The notes beneath the pieces are model-generated. The model saw only the letters and a list, made by a program, of their open reading frames with translations. It ran no database searches and had not been told where the DNA came from. From assembly GCA_021846145.1 (NCBI GenBank), contig JAJZCJ010000209.1, positions 1 to 5,762 on the forward strand: a DNA stretch of 5,762 nucleotides, in the 5' to 3' direction. A program made the position numbers and the translations under genes. Position 1 is the first letter of the stretch. Every line of letters begins with the position of its first letter. Positions 1 through 5,416 of the stretch are shown here, in pieces. The stretch comes from Bacillota bacterium. GTDB lineage: Bacteria > Bacillota > Bacilli > Alicyclobacillales > SLC66.

Positions 1-139
1 CTTGTATCGGATTGGCGGCAGTGTGTTTTGTCGCCGCGTTGGCATATGGCAATGAACTGGCTGTCATGAAAAGTGATCCCAGTGTGGTAGCAATCGCAAG
101 TAACGCCATTGGGTGTTTTTGATTAAATTTTTTCAACAT
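1..139 (-). CDS. Secreted protein N-terminus, probable ABC importer solute-binding protein (partial)
   Basis: Only the first 46 codons are in the window; the gene runs off the left edge. The translation begins MLKKFNQKHP, followed by a hydrophobic stretch (about residues 10-30) and a small-residue run ending PYANA-ATKH. This is a classical signal peptide with a likely signal peptidase I site after ANA (about residue 35). No cysteine occurs in the visible part, so there is no lipobox. The gene starts 25 nt after the second permease and follows two MalF/MalG-type permeases, which is why I infer a sugar-type extracellular binding protein; no binding-domain sequence is visible to confirm it. The SD GGAGGG (148-143) lies only 3-4 nt from the ATG at 139. 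A TTG at 136 would have a more usual 7-nt spacing from GGAGG and would give MKKFNQ. The start is therefore ambiguous by one codon. The export signal is secure; the function is inferred from context. Confidence 0.7.
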   Translation of the reverse strand, partial: MLKKFNQKHPMALLAIATTLGSLFMTASSLPYANAATKHTAANPIQ

Positions 140-164
140 AATCCCTCCATTTTATCGTTAACTT

Positions 165-1061
165 TCAATCTTTCATGCCATTGTGTGCCACTGATTGAAC
201 CAAAAATCGCTGACCAGCCACAAACAGCAGGAGTGCCGGAATAGTGGCTAAGATGGAACTTGCCATGAGTACGTTCCATGCGGTTCCACTGCCGTCATTG
301 GCAACCAGATAAGACAGGCCGACAGGCACAGTGCGCATGGCGTCAGACTGCGTGACAATCAGCGGCCAGAATAGGTCGTTGTAGTGGAAAACAAAATTCA
401 AAAATGCGACGGATAGGAGTGCTGATTTGCTCAACGGCAGAACGATGCGCCAGAGAATCCAGAAATGACTCGCACCGTCAATCTGTGCGGCGTCAAGGAT
501 GATTTGCGGCACTTGGCGAAATGCCTGAATCAGCCAAAATGTGGCAAACGCAGAACCGATAAAGGGGACAATCAAGGCTTGATAGGAATCGATCCAGTTC
601 ACCTGTTTCATCATCAGAAACATGGGAATGAACGTGATTTGTGCAGGAATCATCAGCGTGGACAAAATCAGTCCATAAGCTACTTTTTTCCCACGAAATG
701 GGATGCGAGCGATGGCGTAGGCCGCCAATGATGCGGTAATCAATTGGCCGCTGACAATTCCGGTTGAAACGGCGATGGAATTGAAAATGTAGCGAAGAAA
801 ATTGGTTTGTTGCAATGCCTTCAGAAAATTGGACCATTCTGGCACGCGTGGCCAGAGATCCGGCGGATAATCAAAGACATGCTGGTTCGACAACAATGCG
901 GTATCGATCATCCACCAAAATGGAATGGCAAACAACACGCCAAATATGCTCAATACGATCCATTTCAAGATGACAGGCAAGTTATAACGCTTATTGGTGC
1001 GTTTTGCCTCACGCCCTTGTTCTAGGGTCGCTTCAAGAATTACATCTGATGATGTACCCAT
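165..1061 (-). CDS. Carbohydrate ABC transporter permease, MalG/UgpE type
   Basis: This 298-residue protein is an inner-membrane permease of the binding-protein-dependent sugar importer family and would pair with the permease encoded just upstream. A polar N-terminus of about 30 residues is followed by six hydrophobic segments near residues 33-51, 95-117, 128-150, 162-180, 208-232 and 265-284. The cytoplasmic EAA loop that contacts the ATPase is clear at residues 190-210, DAAQIDGASHF then I206-x-L208-P209, with the invariant glycine at 196. The length is usual for MalG-like subunits (about 275-300). The ATG at 1061 has SD GGGGGAG (1073-1067) with a 5-nt spacer and overlaps the end of the preceding permease by 22 nt, so the two are probably translationally coupled. 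The substrate cannot be read from the sequence; sugars, oligosaccharides or glycerol-3-phosphate are all possible for this family. No ATPase gene is adjacent within the window. Confidence 0.93.
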   Translation of the reverse strand: MGTSSDVILEATLEQGREAKRTNKRYNLPVILKWIVLSIFGVLFAIPFWWMIDTALLSNQHVFDYPPDLWPRVPEWSNFLKALQQTNFLRYIFNSIAVSTGIVSGQLITASLAAYAIARIPFRGKKVAYGLILSTLMIPAQITFIPMFLMMKQVNWIDSYQALIVPFIGSAFATFWLIQAFRQVPQIILDAAQIDGASHFWILWRIVLPLSKSALLSVAFLNFVFHYNDLFWPLIVTQSDAMRTVPVGLSYLVANDGSGTAWNVLMASSILATIPALLLFVAGQRFLVQSVAHNGMKD

Positions 1062-1951
1062 CTGCTCTCCCCCTTAAATTGTAAAAACGTCACCAGTAAC
1101 AAGAAGGCGAATAACACCATCGCGGTGGCTCCTGCGCGACCGATATCGAAAAACTGGAACCCTTCTTGAAAAAGATAGTAAATGATGGTGGTAGTACTTT
1201 GCGCGGGACCCCCTTCCGTAAGCACATACACTTGATCAAAGGACAGAAAGGAGAAAATGATAGACATAGTGAGTATGAAAAAAGTAGTGGGGGTAATCAT
1301 AGGCAACGTAATATGCCAGAATTTTTGCCATCCTCCCGCGCCGTCAATAGCGGCTGACTCGTACAGATGTTGAGGCACCGATTGCAACCCATTGAGATAC
1401 AGGATCACAAAATACCCCGTGAATTGCCATATGTACAGCAACATGATGACGAGCAACGCTTCGCTTGGACTGCTGAGCCATGGTTGTGGGGGAAGGTGAA
1501 ACATGCGCAAGAACATATTCACCAAGCCGTGATGTGCCTCAAAAAGCCACGACCACGCGATGGCGCTGGCAACAGTCGGAACCACATAGGGTAAGAAAAA
1601 CAAACTGCGAAAAATCCGATTCGCGTGCAACCGATCTCGTAACAAAAGGGCGAGCGCTAGGCTCAAGGGCATAATAATCGCGGTCGTTCCCACCAGATAG
1701 AAGAGCGTGCGCCAGACGGCAGCCCAAAAATTGCTGTCCGCAAAAAGTTGCGCATAGTTGAGGAACCCTACAAATTGAGGCACTGGATTGATGAGATTCC
1801 ATTTGAGCAGACTTAAGTACCCCACGTATCCGACAGATCCAATCCCAAAAACGCCGAGCAACAGACTGGCGGGAAAAACAAATGCCCAACCTGTGAGCGT
1901 CGTTCGCCCAACCGCGATCAGATGATCCACACGCGTTGACAATCGCACCAT
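1040..1951 (-). CDS. Carbohydrate ABC transporter permease, MalF/UgpA type
   Basis: This 303-residue protein is the first permease of the importer. Six hydrophobic segments lie near residues 21-45, 82-105, 117-137, 165-188, 220-245 and 273-292. The EAA loop is at residues 198-217: ESAAIDGAGGW then I214-T-L216-P217. The stretch FDQVYVLTEGGPAQSTTT (238-255) is the conserved C-terminal signature of UgpA/LacF-like permeases, and the segment FLPYVVPTVASAIAW near 119-133 is also typical. The ATG at 1951 has SD GAGGGG (1962-1957) with a 5-nt spacer. It appears to be the first gene of the importer unit, after a 136-bp gap from thiE on the same strand, and its 3' end overlaps the next permease. The MalF/G architecture argues against a thiamin-precursor importer of the ThiXYZ type, which uses a different permease family with an NMT1-type binding protein. 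The substrate is unknown. Confidence 0.93.
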   Translation of the reverse strand: MVRLSTRVDHLIAVGRTTLTGWAFVFPASLLLGVFGIGSVGYVGYLSLLKWNLINPVPQFVGFLNYAQLFADSNFWAAVWRTLFYLVGTTAIIMPLSLALALLLRDRLHANRIFRSLFFLPYVVPTVASAIAWSWLFEAHHGLVNMFLRMFHLPPQPWLSSPSEALLVIMLLYIWQFTGYFVILYLNGLQSVPQHLYESAAIDGAGGWQKFWHITLPMITPTTFFILTMSIIFSFLSFDQVYVLTEGGPAQSTTTIIYYLFQEGFQFFDIGRAGATAMVLFAFLLLVTFLQFKGESRWVHHQM

Positions 1952-2087
1952 TTCAGCCCCTCAACAAAAATCCCTTCCATCATGGTATCGATGCAAGGTA
2001 AAGGATTGATTGATGAAATGTAAACGAATTGTTGACGGAATGTTGCGGTTTGGTATGCGGGACTGCACTGTAAGCAGATCTACGATG
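1952..2087 (-). promoter_or_regulatory. thiE-to-importer gap with possible promoter and cre-like site
   Basis: These 136 bp separate the thiE stop from the first permease and hold no credible gene. On the minus strand a TTTACA (2024-2019) could serve as a -35, followed 18 nt later by a poor -10 (TACCTT, 2000-1995). Read on the plus strand, 2018-2032 is ATGTAAACGAATTGT, one mismatch from the Bacillus catabolite-responsive consensus WTGNAANCGNWNNCW, although it is poorly palindromic. It overlaps the candidate -35, which would fit CcpA-type repression of a sugar importer. I see no hairpin followed by a T-run, so read-through from thiE is also possible. All of this is weak, motif-level evidence. 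Confidence 0.3.
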
Positions 2088-2735
2088 TCACCTCTTTAGC
2101 GCATTCATCATCTCACTTGCCGCAAGCTGGGGGTTCGCAGCTTGCATCACAGAAGACACCACCGCCACCCCACATGCACCTGCAGCCATCATCTGGGGTG
2201 CGGTAACTGATGTCATCCCACCAATCGTCACGACGGGGATACGGACAGTGTTGACGATCTTTCGCAACTCATCGATGCTGCTCAAATCAGCATCAGGTTT
2301 GGTCGGGGTGAACATCATCGATCCCACGCCAAGATAATCGGCACCGTTTTGTTGTGCTTGCACGGCTTCCTGAACGGAGCAAGCGGACACACCGATCCAA
2401 CGATGAGGACCCAGAAGTGTTCGCACATCCGGGCACGCAATATCCGATTGGCCGACATGCACGCCATCAGCGTCTGTGAGCAGGGCGATATCCACCCGAT
2501 CATTGACAAAATAGGCCGCACCAAACTCCTGCGTCAGCAGCCTGATGCGCCTACCAAGGTCGACCAACGCGGCACCGTCCTCATTTTTTCGGCGCAACTG
2601 AATGGCCGTAACGCCTCCCTGCAACGCTTGTCGCAAAATGTCCAAAAGTTCATCATGATCCCGTCGCTCATCGGTCACAACATACAAAGTTAACGCAGCG
2701 CGCAGATGATCGTTCGTAGTGGATGATCGCATCAT
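2088..2735 (-). CDS. thiE: Thiamin phosphate synthase
   Basis: ThiE joins HMP-PP and thiazole phosphate into thiamin phosphate with release of pyrophosphate, in the cytoplasm. The protein has 215 residues, normal for this TIM-barrel family. Visible signatures in order are: LYVVTDE (17-23); IQLRRKN (45-51), holding the Gln/Arg/Lys set that binds HMP-PP (Q46, R48, K50); FVNDRVDIAL (76-85); GVHVGQSD (91-98); GVSA (115-118); ADYLGVG then FTPTKPDA (132-149); the phosphate-binding IGG (171-173); and VVSSV (192-196). The usual QLREK motif reads QLRRK here. The reading frame is open up to 2909, but the extra 58 residues look like out-of-frame thiM (rich in Arg, Cys and Ser). The ATG at 2735 overlaps the thiM stop by 4 nt and has SD GGAGG (2747-2743) with a 7-nt spacer. 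A second ATG at 2732 is the only serious alternative. It is the last gene of the salvage operon. Confidence 0.96.
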   Translation of the reverse strand: MMRSSTTNDHLRAALTLYVVTDERRDHDELLDILRQALQGGVTAIQLRRKNEDGAALVDLGRRIRLLTQEFGAAYFVNDRVDIALLTDADGVHVGQSDIACPDVRTLLGPHRWIGVSACSVQEAVQAQQNGADYLGVGSMMFTPTKPDADLSSIDELRKIVNTVRIPVVTIGGMTSVTAPQMMAAGACGVAVVSSVMQAANPQLAASEMMNALKR

Positions 2736-3550
2736 ACCTCTCCCTCCATCACCACGACTTGCGCTTGCTCGTCCACTTCTTGTGCGGTCAATTGATACAA
2801 CGCATCCAACCATGCCGCCTGAAAAGTCCCTGGACCTTGGGCGGAGATGGCAGCTCGCTCTGCGGCAACGTTGACACAGGTAATTCCCGCGATCACGGCT
2901 TGCGCACATTCCGCCAAGTTGTCTTTATCCGCCACCACTCCCATAAACGCGCCCAGAATACCTGTCAGCGAACACCCGGAACCGGTGATGGTGGCAAGCC
3001 AAGGGTGACCATTTTGCAAGCGCCAGATCGTTTTGCCATCCGTGACAAAGTCGTCTGCTCCCGTTGCTGCCACGACCATCTGATGGTCTTTGGCGTATTG
3101 TTTCATCACAATCGGAAGGCGATCGGTCGCCCCTTGCGAATCAACACCGATCACTTGACCCCCGCTGCCTACCATGAGTCCAATTTCCCCCGCATTGCCG
3201 CGCAGTACGGTGGGATTCAATTGCGCCACCAGTTCGTTTGCCGTCCGGGTGCGATAAGGCGTTGCCCCCACACCGACTGGATCGAAAATGATCGGCACGG
3301 AAGCCTGGTTGGCACTGATTCCGGCAATGTACATGGCAGAGACAAGGGCAGGATTGAGCGTTCCCATGTTCAGTGCGAGCGCGCCTGCCATCTTGGCCAT
3401 ATCGGCCACTTCTTCATCGGCATAAGCCATGACTGGGGAAGCACCGAGGGCTAACAGGGCATTGGCGACGATATTATTGACCACCAAGTTGGTCATATTG
3501 TGCACTAGCGGACGAGCATTGCGAACCTCATTTAACCATTGACTGATCAT
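2732..3550 (-). CDS. thiM: Hydroxyethylthiazole kinase
   Basis: ThiM phosphorylates 4-methyl-5-(2-hydroxyethyl)thiazole, allowing salvage of the thiazole half of thiamin; its product is one substrate of ThiE encoded next door. The length of 272 residues is normal for the family. Signatures are: PLVHNMTNLVVNN (14-26); ALGASPVMAYADEEV (34-48); LNMGTL (60-65), the substrate-pocket region; FDPVGVGATPYRT (89-101); LRGNAGEI (116-123); TGADDFVTDG (163-172); and the anion-hole segment TGSGCSLTGILGAF (189-202), with the conserved cysteine at 193. The ATG at 3550 overlaps the thiD stop as ATGA. SD GGAGG (3565-3561) lies inside the thiD 3' end, 10 nt upstream. The frame is intact and all the motifs that define the family are present, so the assignment is secure. 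Confidence 0.97.
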   Translation of the reverse strand: MISQWLNEVRNARPLVHNMTNLVVNNIVANALLALGASPVMAYADEEVADMAKMAGALALNMGTLNPALVSAMYIAGISANQASVPIIFDPVGVGATPYRTRTANELVAQLNPTVLRGNAGEIGLMVGSGGQVIGVDSQGATDRLPIVMKQYAKDHQMVVAATGADDFVTDGKTIWRLQNGHPWLATITGSGCSLTGILGAFMGVVADKDNLAECAQAVIAGITCVNVAAERAAISAQGPGTFQAAWLDALYQLTAQEVDEQAQVVVMEGEV

Positions 3551-4449
3551 TTCATCTCATCCTCCCAAGGAATCCATTCGTTATTGATAAATGCGTAACG
3601 TTGATTTTCAGACAAAATAGGGGCATGCGCCACCGTGACACTATGGTCTATCGGACCATGGCCAGATCCCACATCCCAGGCCTTTGCGCCAACTAGCGCA
3701 GCGTAGACGTACGTTTTGGCCGTTGTGATGGCTTGTAGCGGTGTTGCGCCGCGCGCTAGCATGGCTGTAATGGCCGCGGAATACGTACATCCCGTACCGT
3801 GGCTTTTCTTGGTCAAGATGCGGGGCGTGGTAAGATAAGTGAATCCAGCGTTTTTTCGATAAATTAGATCGGTGGCCCATTCTTGGGTGTCATGTGTCAT
3901 GTGTCCACCTTTGATGATGACAAAATCAGGCCCCATGTCCGCGATCAAGAATGCGGCCTTACGGCAGGCATCCCACGAATCAAGGGAAAACCCACAAAGC
4001 GTCTCCGCCTCTGGAATGTTGGGCGTAACAATGGTGGCAAGCGGCAATAACCTTGCCTTCATGGCGAAAATCGCATCTGCGCGCAATAAAGGTGCCCCAC
4101 CTTTTGCAATCATGACTGGGTCTACGACCACATGAGGCATGGTCACGCGAGCCAGAAAATCAGCCACTTCACCAATGATCACGGCGGACGAGAGCATGCC
4201 CGTCTTCATGGCATCTGCGCCGATATCCGCCATCACGGATTGCAATTGTAGGCTGACGAATGCCGGATCAACTTCCATTATGCCCTGAACACCCAGCGTG
4301 TTTTGCGCAGTGATGGCGGTCATCACCGACGTGCCGTACACCTGAAACTGCTGCATGGTCTTAAGATCCGCCTGAATCCCTGCGCCACCACCGGAATCAG
4401 AACCGGCGATCGTTAACGCCCGCGCGACGTGCTGATCATGCATGTACAT
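3547..4449 (-). CDS. thiD: Hydroxymethylpyrimidine / phosphomethylpyrimidine kinase
   Basis: ThiD carries out two successive phosphorylations, HMP to HMP-P to HMP-PP, feeding ThiE. It is a ribokinase-fold enzyme of 300 residues. Signatures are: ALTIAGSDSGGGAGIQADLK (11-30), the pyrimidine- and phosphate-binding N-terminal motif; VYGTSVMTAITAQNT (37-51); DAMKTGML (79-86); VVVDPVMIAKGGAPLL (107-122); VTPNIPEAETLCG (141-153); VIIKGGH (177-183); and the anion hole SHGTGCTYSAAI (216-227), with Cys221. After the usual family end at GHGPIDH (263-269) there are about 30 extra residues, so it is somewhat longer than the common 260-275. The ATG at 4449 overlaps tenA by 14 nt and has SD AGGTGG (4464-4459) with a 9-nt spacer. 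An ATG two codons later (4443) is possible but 15 nt from the SD. Bifunctional HMP/HMP-P activity is inferred from the thiamin operon; some homologues act mainly as pyridoxal kinases. Confidence 0.95.
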   Translation of the reverse strand: MYMHDQHVARALTIAGSDSGGGAGIQADLKTMQQFQVYGTSVMTAITAQNTLGVQGIMEVDPAFVSLQLQSVMADIGADAMKTGMLSSAVIIGEVADFLARVTMPHVVVDPVMIAKGGAPLLRADAIFAMKARLLPLATIVTPNIPEAETLCGFSLDSWDACRKAAFLIADMGPDFVIIKGGHMTHDTQEWATDLIYRKNAGFTYLTTPRILTKKSHGTGCTYSAAITAMLARGATPLQAITTAKTYVYAALVGAKAWDVGSGHGPIDHSVTVAHAPILSENQRYAFINNEWIPWEDEMK

Positions 4450-5134
4450 GATTTGTTTCCACCTTTACAGGCCACTCTTCCAACGTGAAGGCCATGTCAA
4501 AAAACTTGTATTCCATTTGGCAACTGGTCAAAAACGCTTCTCTCATACGATGACGTTCATCAGTACTCGCTGTAAGCGCGACCTGATCAAGAACCTCAAC
4601 CAATTCATCAAGACCTGCTATCATTCGCTCGTTTGAATAAAAGGAGATCCAGTCGTAAAACAAATGGTCGCGTGAGGGGTTTAGTTCTTCTTGCAACGCT
4701 GTTGCGATGTCCACATAGATCCAATGACAAGGCAGAACCACAGCGATGATGTCTCCCAGTTGCCCCATGTGAGCCGTACTGAGCATGTGACTTGCGTAAT
4801 GATGGGCTGATGGAGCCATCTGATTTTCACATCGCAATGCCTCGTAATCTACTTGTGCCACCTTGCAAAAATTCATGTGCGCTGTCAGTTCGCCGTGCAA
4901 AACAAGATCGATGCGACGGTGAAAAAGTTGCATCAAGGAATGGGTTGGGGATTTCGCGATGGCCAGACCATACACTCTGGCATAGGTATCCAAGTACTGA
5001 ATGTCTTGCTTGACGTAATTAATGAGGGGGGTTGGTGTGATATTTTGCATCGCGATGCCACGAACAAAAGAATGGGCATAAACGGCTTGAAAAATGGGGG
5101 CAGCTTCGGCACGTAATTGCGAGGAAAATAGCAC
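4436..5134 (-). CDS. tenA: Aminopyrimidine aminohydrolase / thiaminase II, TenA family
   Basis: TenA hydrolyses 4-amino-5-aminomethyl-2-methylpyrimidine, a base-degradation product of thiamin, to HMP, and can also cleave thiamin itself. It is cytoplasmic and all-helical. The 232-residue length is normal. Recognisable features are: LINYVKQDIQYLDTYARVYG (37-56), with the active-site Asp44 and Tyr47 positions; HYASHM (112-117) with a conserved Tyr; AVVLPCHWIYVDIA (131-144), matching LPCYWLYYEIG of Bacillus TenA with the catalytic cysteine at 136; YDWISFYSNERM (160-171); and CQMEYKFFDMAF (205-216), where Glu208 fits the catalytic glutamate of the family's YEYQFW motif. All key residues are thus retained. 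The start is GTG at 5134, giving MLFSSQLRAE, 8 nt after a strong SD AGGAGG (5148-5143). It is the first gene behind the TPP riboswitch, and its 3' end overlaps thiD. Confidence 0.95.
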   Translation of the reverse strand: MLFSSQLRAEAAPIFQAVYAHSFVRGIAMQNITPTPLINYVKQDIQYLDTYARVYGLAIAKSPTHSLMQLFHRRIDLVLHGELTAHMNFCKVAQVDYEALRCENQMAPSAHHYASHMLSTAHMGQLGDIIAVVLPCHWIYVDIATALQEELNPSRDHLFYDWISFYSNERMIAGLDELVEVLDQVALTASTDERHRMREAFLTSCQMEYKFFDMAFTLEEWPVKVETNHVHA

Positions 5135-5138
5135 TGGT

Positions 5139-5170
5139 GTAGCCTCCTTATCAGAAGGCCACTAAGGGAG
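5139..5170 (-). promoter_or_regulatory. SD-sequestering hairpin and anti-sequestor segment (riboswitch expression platform)
   Basis: Directly before tenA, GTGGCCTTC (5162-5154) and GGAGGCTAC (5147-5139) can form a 9-bp stem with two G-U pairs and a TGATAA loop. Its 3' arm contains GGAGG of the tenA SD. Overlapping the 5' arm is CTCCCTTAGTGGC (5170-5158). This is complementary over 13 continuous positions, with one G-U, to GCCACTAGGGGAG (5288-5276), the 5' strand of aptamer helix P1 plus adjoining bases. The two pairings are mutually exclusive. No T-run follows the hairpin, so an intrinsic terminator is unlikely. The pairings are seen directly; the switching mechanism is inferred. Confidence 0.72.
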
Positions 5171-5199
5171 TGATGTATTGAACGTGACAACACATCTTC

Positions 5200-5288
5200 G
5201 CCACTTTCCTACGCTGGTATTACCCAGATCAGGTGCTAAGGGTTCATGGACAATGTCCGGTGTCTCAGCAAATTGCTCCCCTAGTGGC
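5200..5288 (-). ncRNA. TPP riboswitch aptamer (THI element)
   Basis: The leader of tenA contains the conserved thiamin pyrophosphate aptamer. Helix P1 is a perfect 6-bp pair, GCCACT (5288-5283) with AGTGGC (5205-5200). The pyrimidine-sensing arm carries AGGGGAGC and the diagnostic CTGAGA (5268-5263), followed by a small GGAC-ATT-GTCC hairpin and the ATGAACCCTTA segment. The pyrophosphate-sensing arm carries the almost invariant ACCTGATCTGGGTAATACC and then AGCG (5234-5212). The size (89 nt) and motif order match the family. It sits between a candidate promoter and tenA and would make expression of the salvage operon respond to cellular TPP. Confidence 0.97.
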
Positions 5289-5307
5289 ATTTTCAGAATG
5301 CTTATTC

Positions 5308-5337
5308 ACTATATCACGACTTGCTTATGGTCAGCAA
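5308..5337 (-). promoter_or_regulatory. Candidate sigma-A promoter of the tenA-thiDME operon
   Basis: On the minus strand TTGCTG (5337-5332) and TATAGT (5313-5308) are separated by 18 nt. The -10 matches the consensus at five of six positions, while the -35 matches at only three. Transcription would begin near 5301, about a dozen bases before the riboswitch P1 helix, which is the expected arrangement for a riboswitch leader. It is predicted from motif and position only. Confidence 0.5.
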
Positions 5338-5359
5338 CGCGCAATTTCCCCTCGCATTA

Positions 5360-5387
5360 TTAAACATTCGTGGTATATTGGTAAGAT
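5360..5387 (+). promoter_or_regulatory. Candidate promoter of the ABC-F gene
   Basis: The best candidate is an extended -10, TGGTATATT (5371-5379), in which TATATT matches the consensus at five positions and has an upstream TG. It lacks a good -35 at the usual distance. An alternative is TTAAAC (5360-5365) with TAAGAT (5382-5387) and a 16-nt spacer. Either would give a short leader of roughly 20-30 nt before the ATG at 5417. This promoter and the thiamin operon promoter point away from each other within the 282-bp intergenic region. Confidence 0.4.
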
Positions 5388-5416
5388 GGTCACTAGGCGA
5401 AAAGGAGAATTTGTGA

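Noticed and set aside
1..1951. Importer as a thiamin-precursor transporter
   Set aside because: Tempting from its position next to the thiamin operon, but the permeases have MalF/MalG-type signatures and no riboswitch precedes them.
2060..2080. Small hairpin after thiE (CTGC...GCAG) as a terminator
   Set aside because: The stem is only about 4 bp and no T-run follows, so it is indistinguishable from chance.
2736..2909. Upstream extension of the thiE frame by 58 codons
   Set aside because: The extra residues are out-of-frame thiM, are rich in Arg/Cys/Ser with no family similarity, and the ATG at 2735 has a well-placed SD and an ATGA overlap.
2723..3454. 243-codon open frame on the plus strand
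   Set aside because: It lies wholly opposite thiM and the start of thiE, whose motifs are unmistakable. Its translation is rich in His, Arg and Cys and shows no recognisable domain.
5139..5170. Intrinsic terminator as the riboswitch output
   Set aside because: The hairpin near tenA is not followed by a T-run on the minus strand, and its 3' arm is the SD itself, so a translational role fits better.
5413..5415. GTG start for the ABC-F gene
   Set aside because: It is in a different frame from the Walker A motif; the ATG at 5417 is in frame and has a suitable SD.
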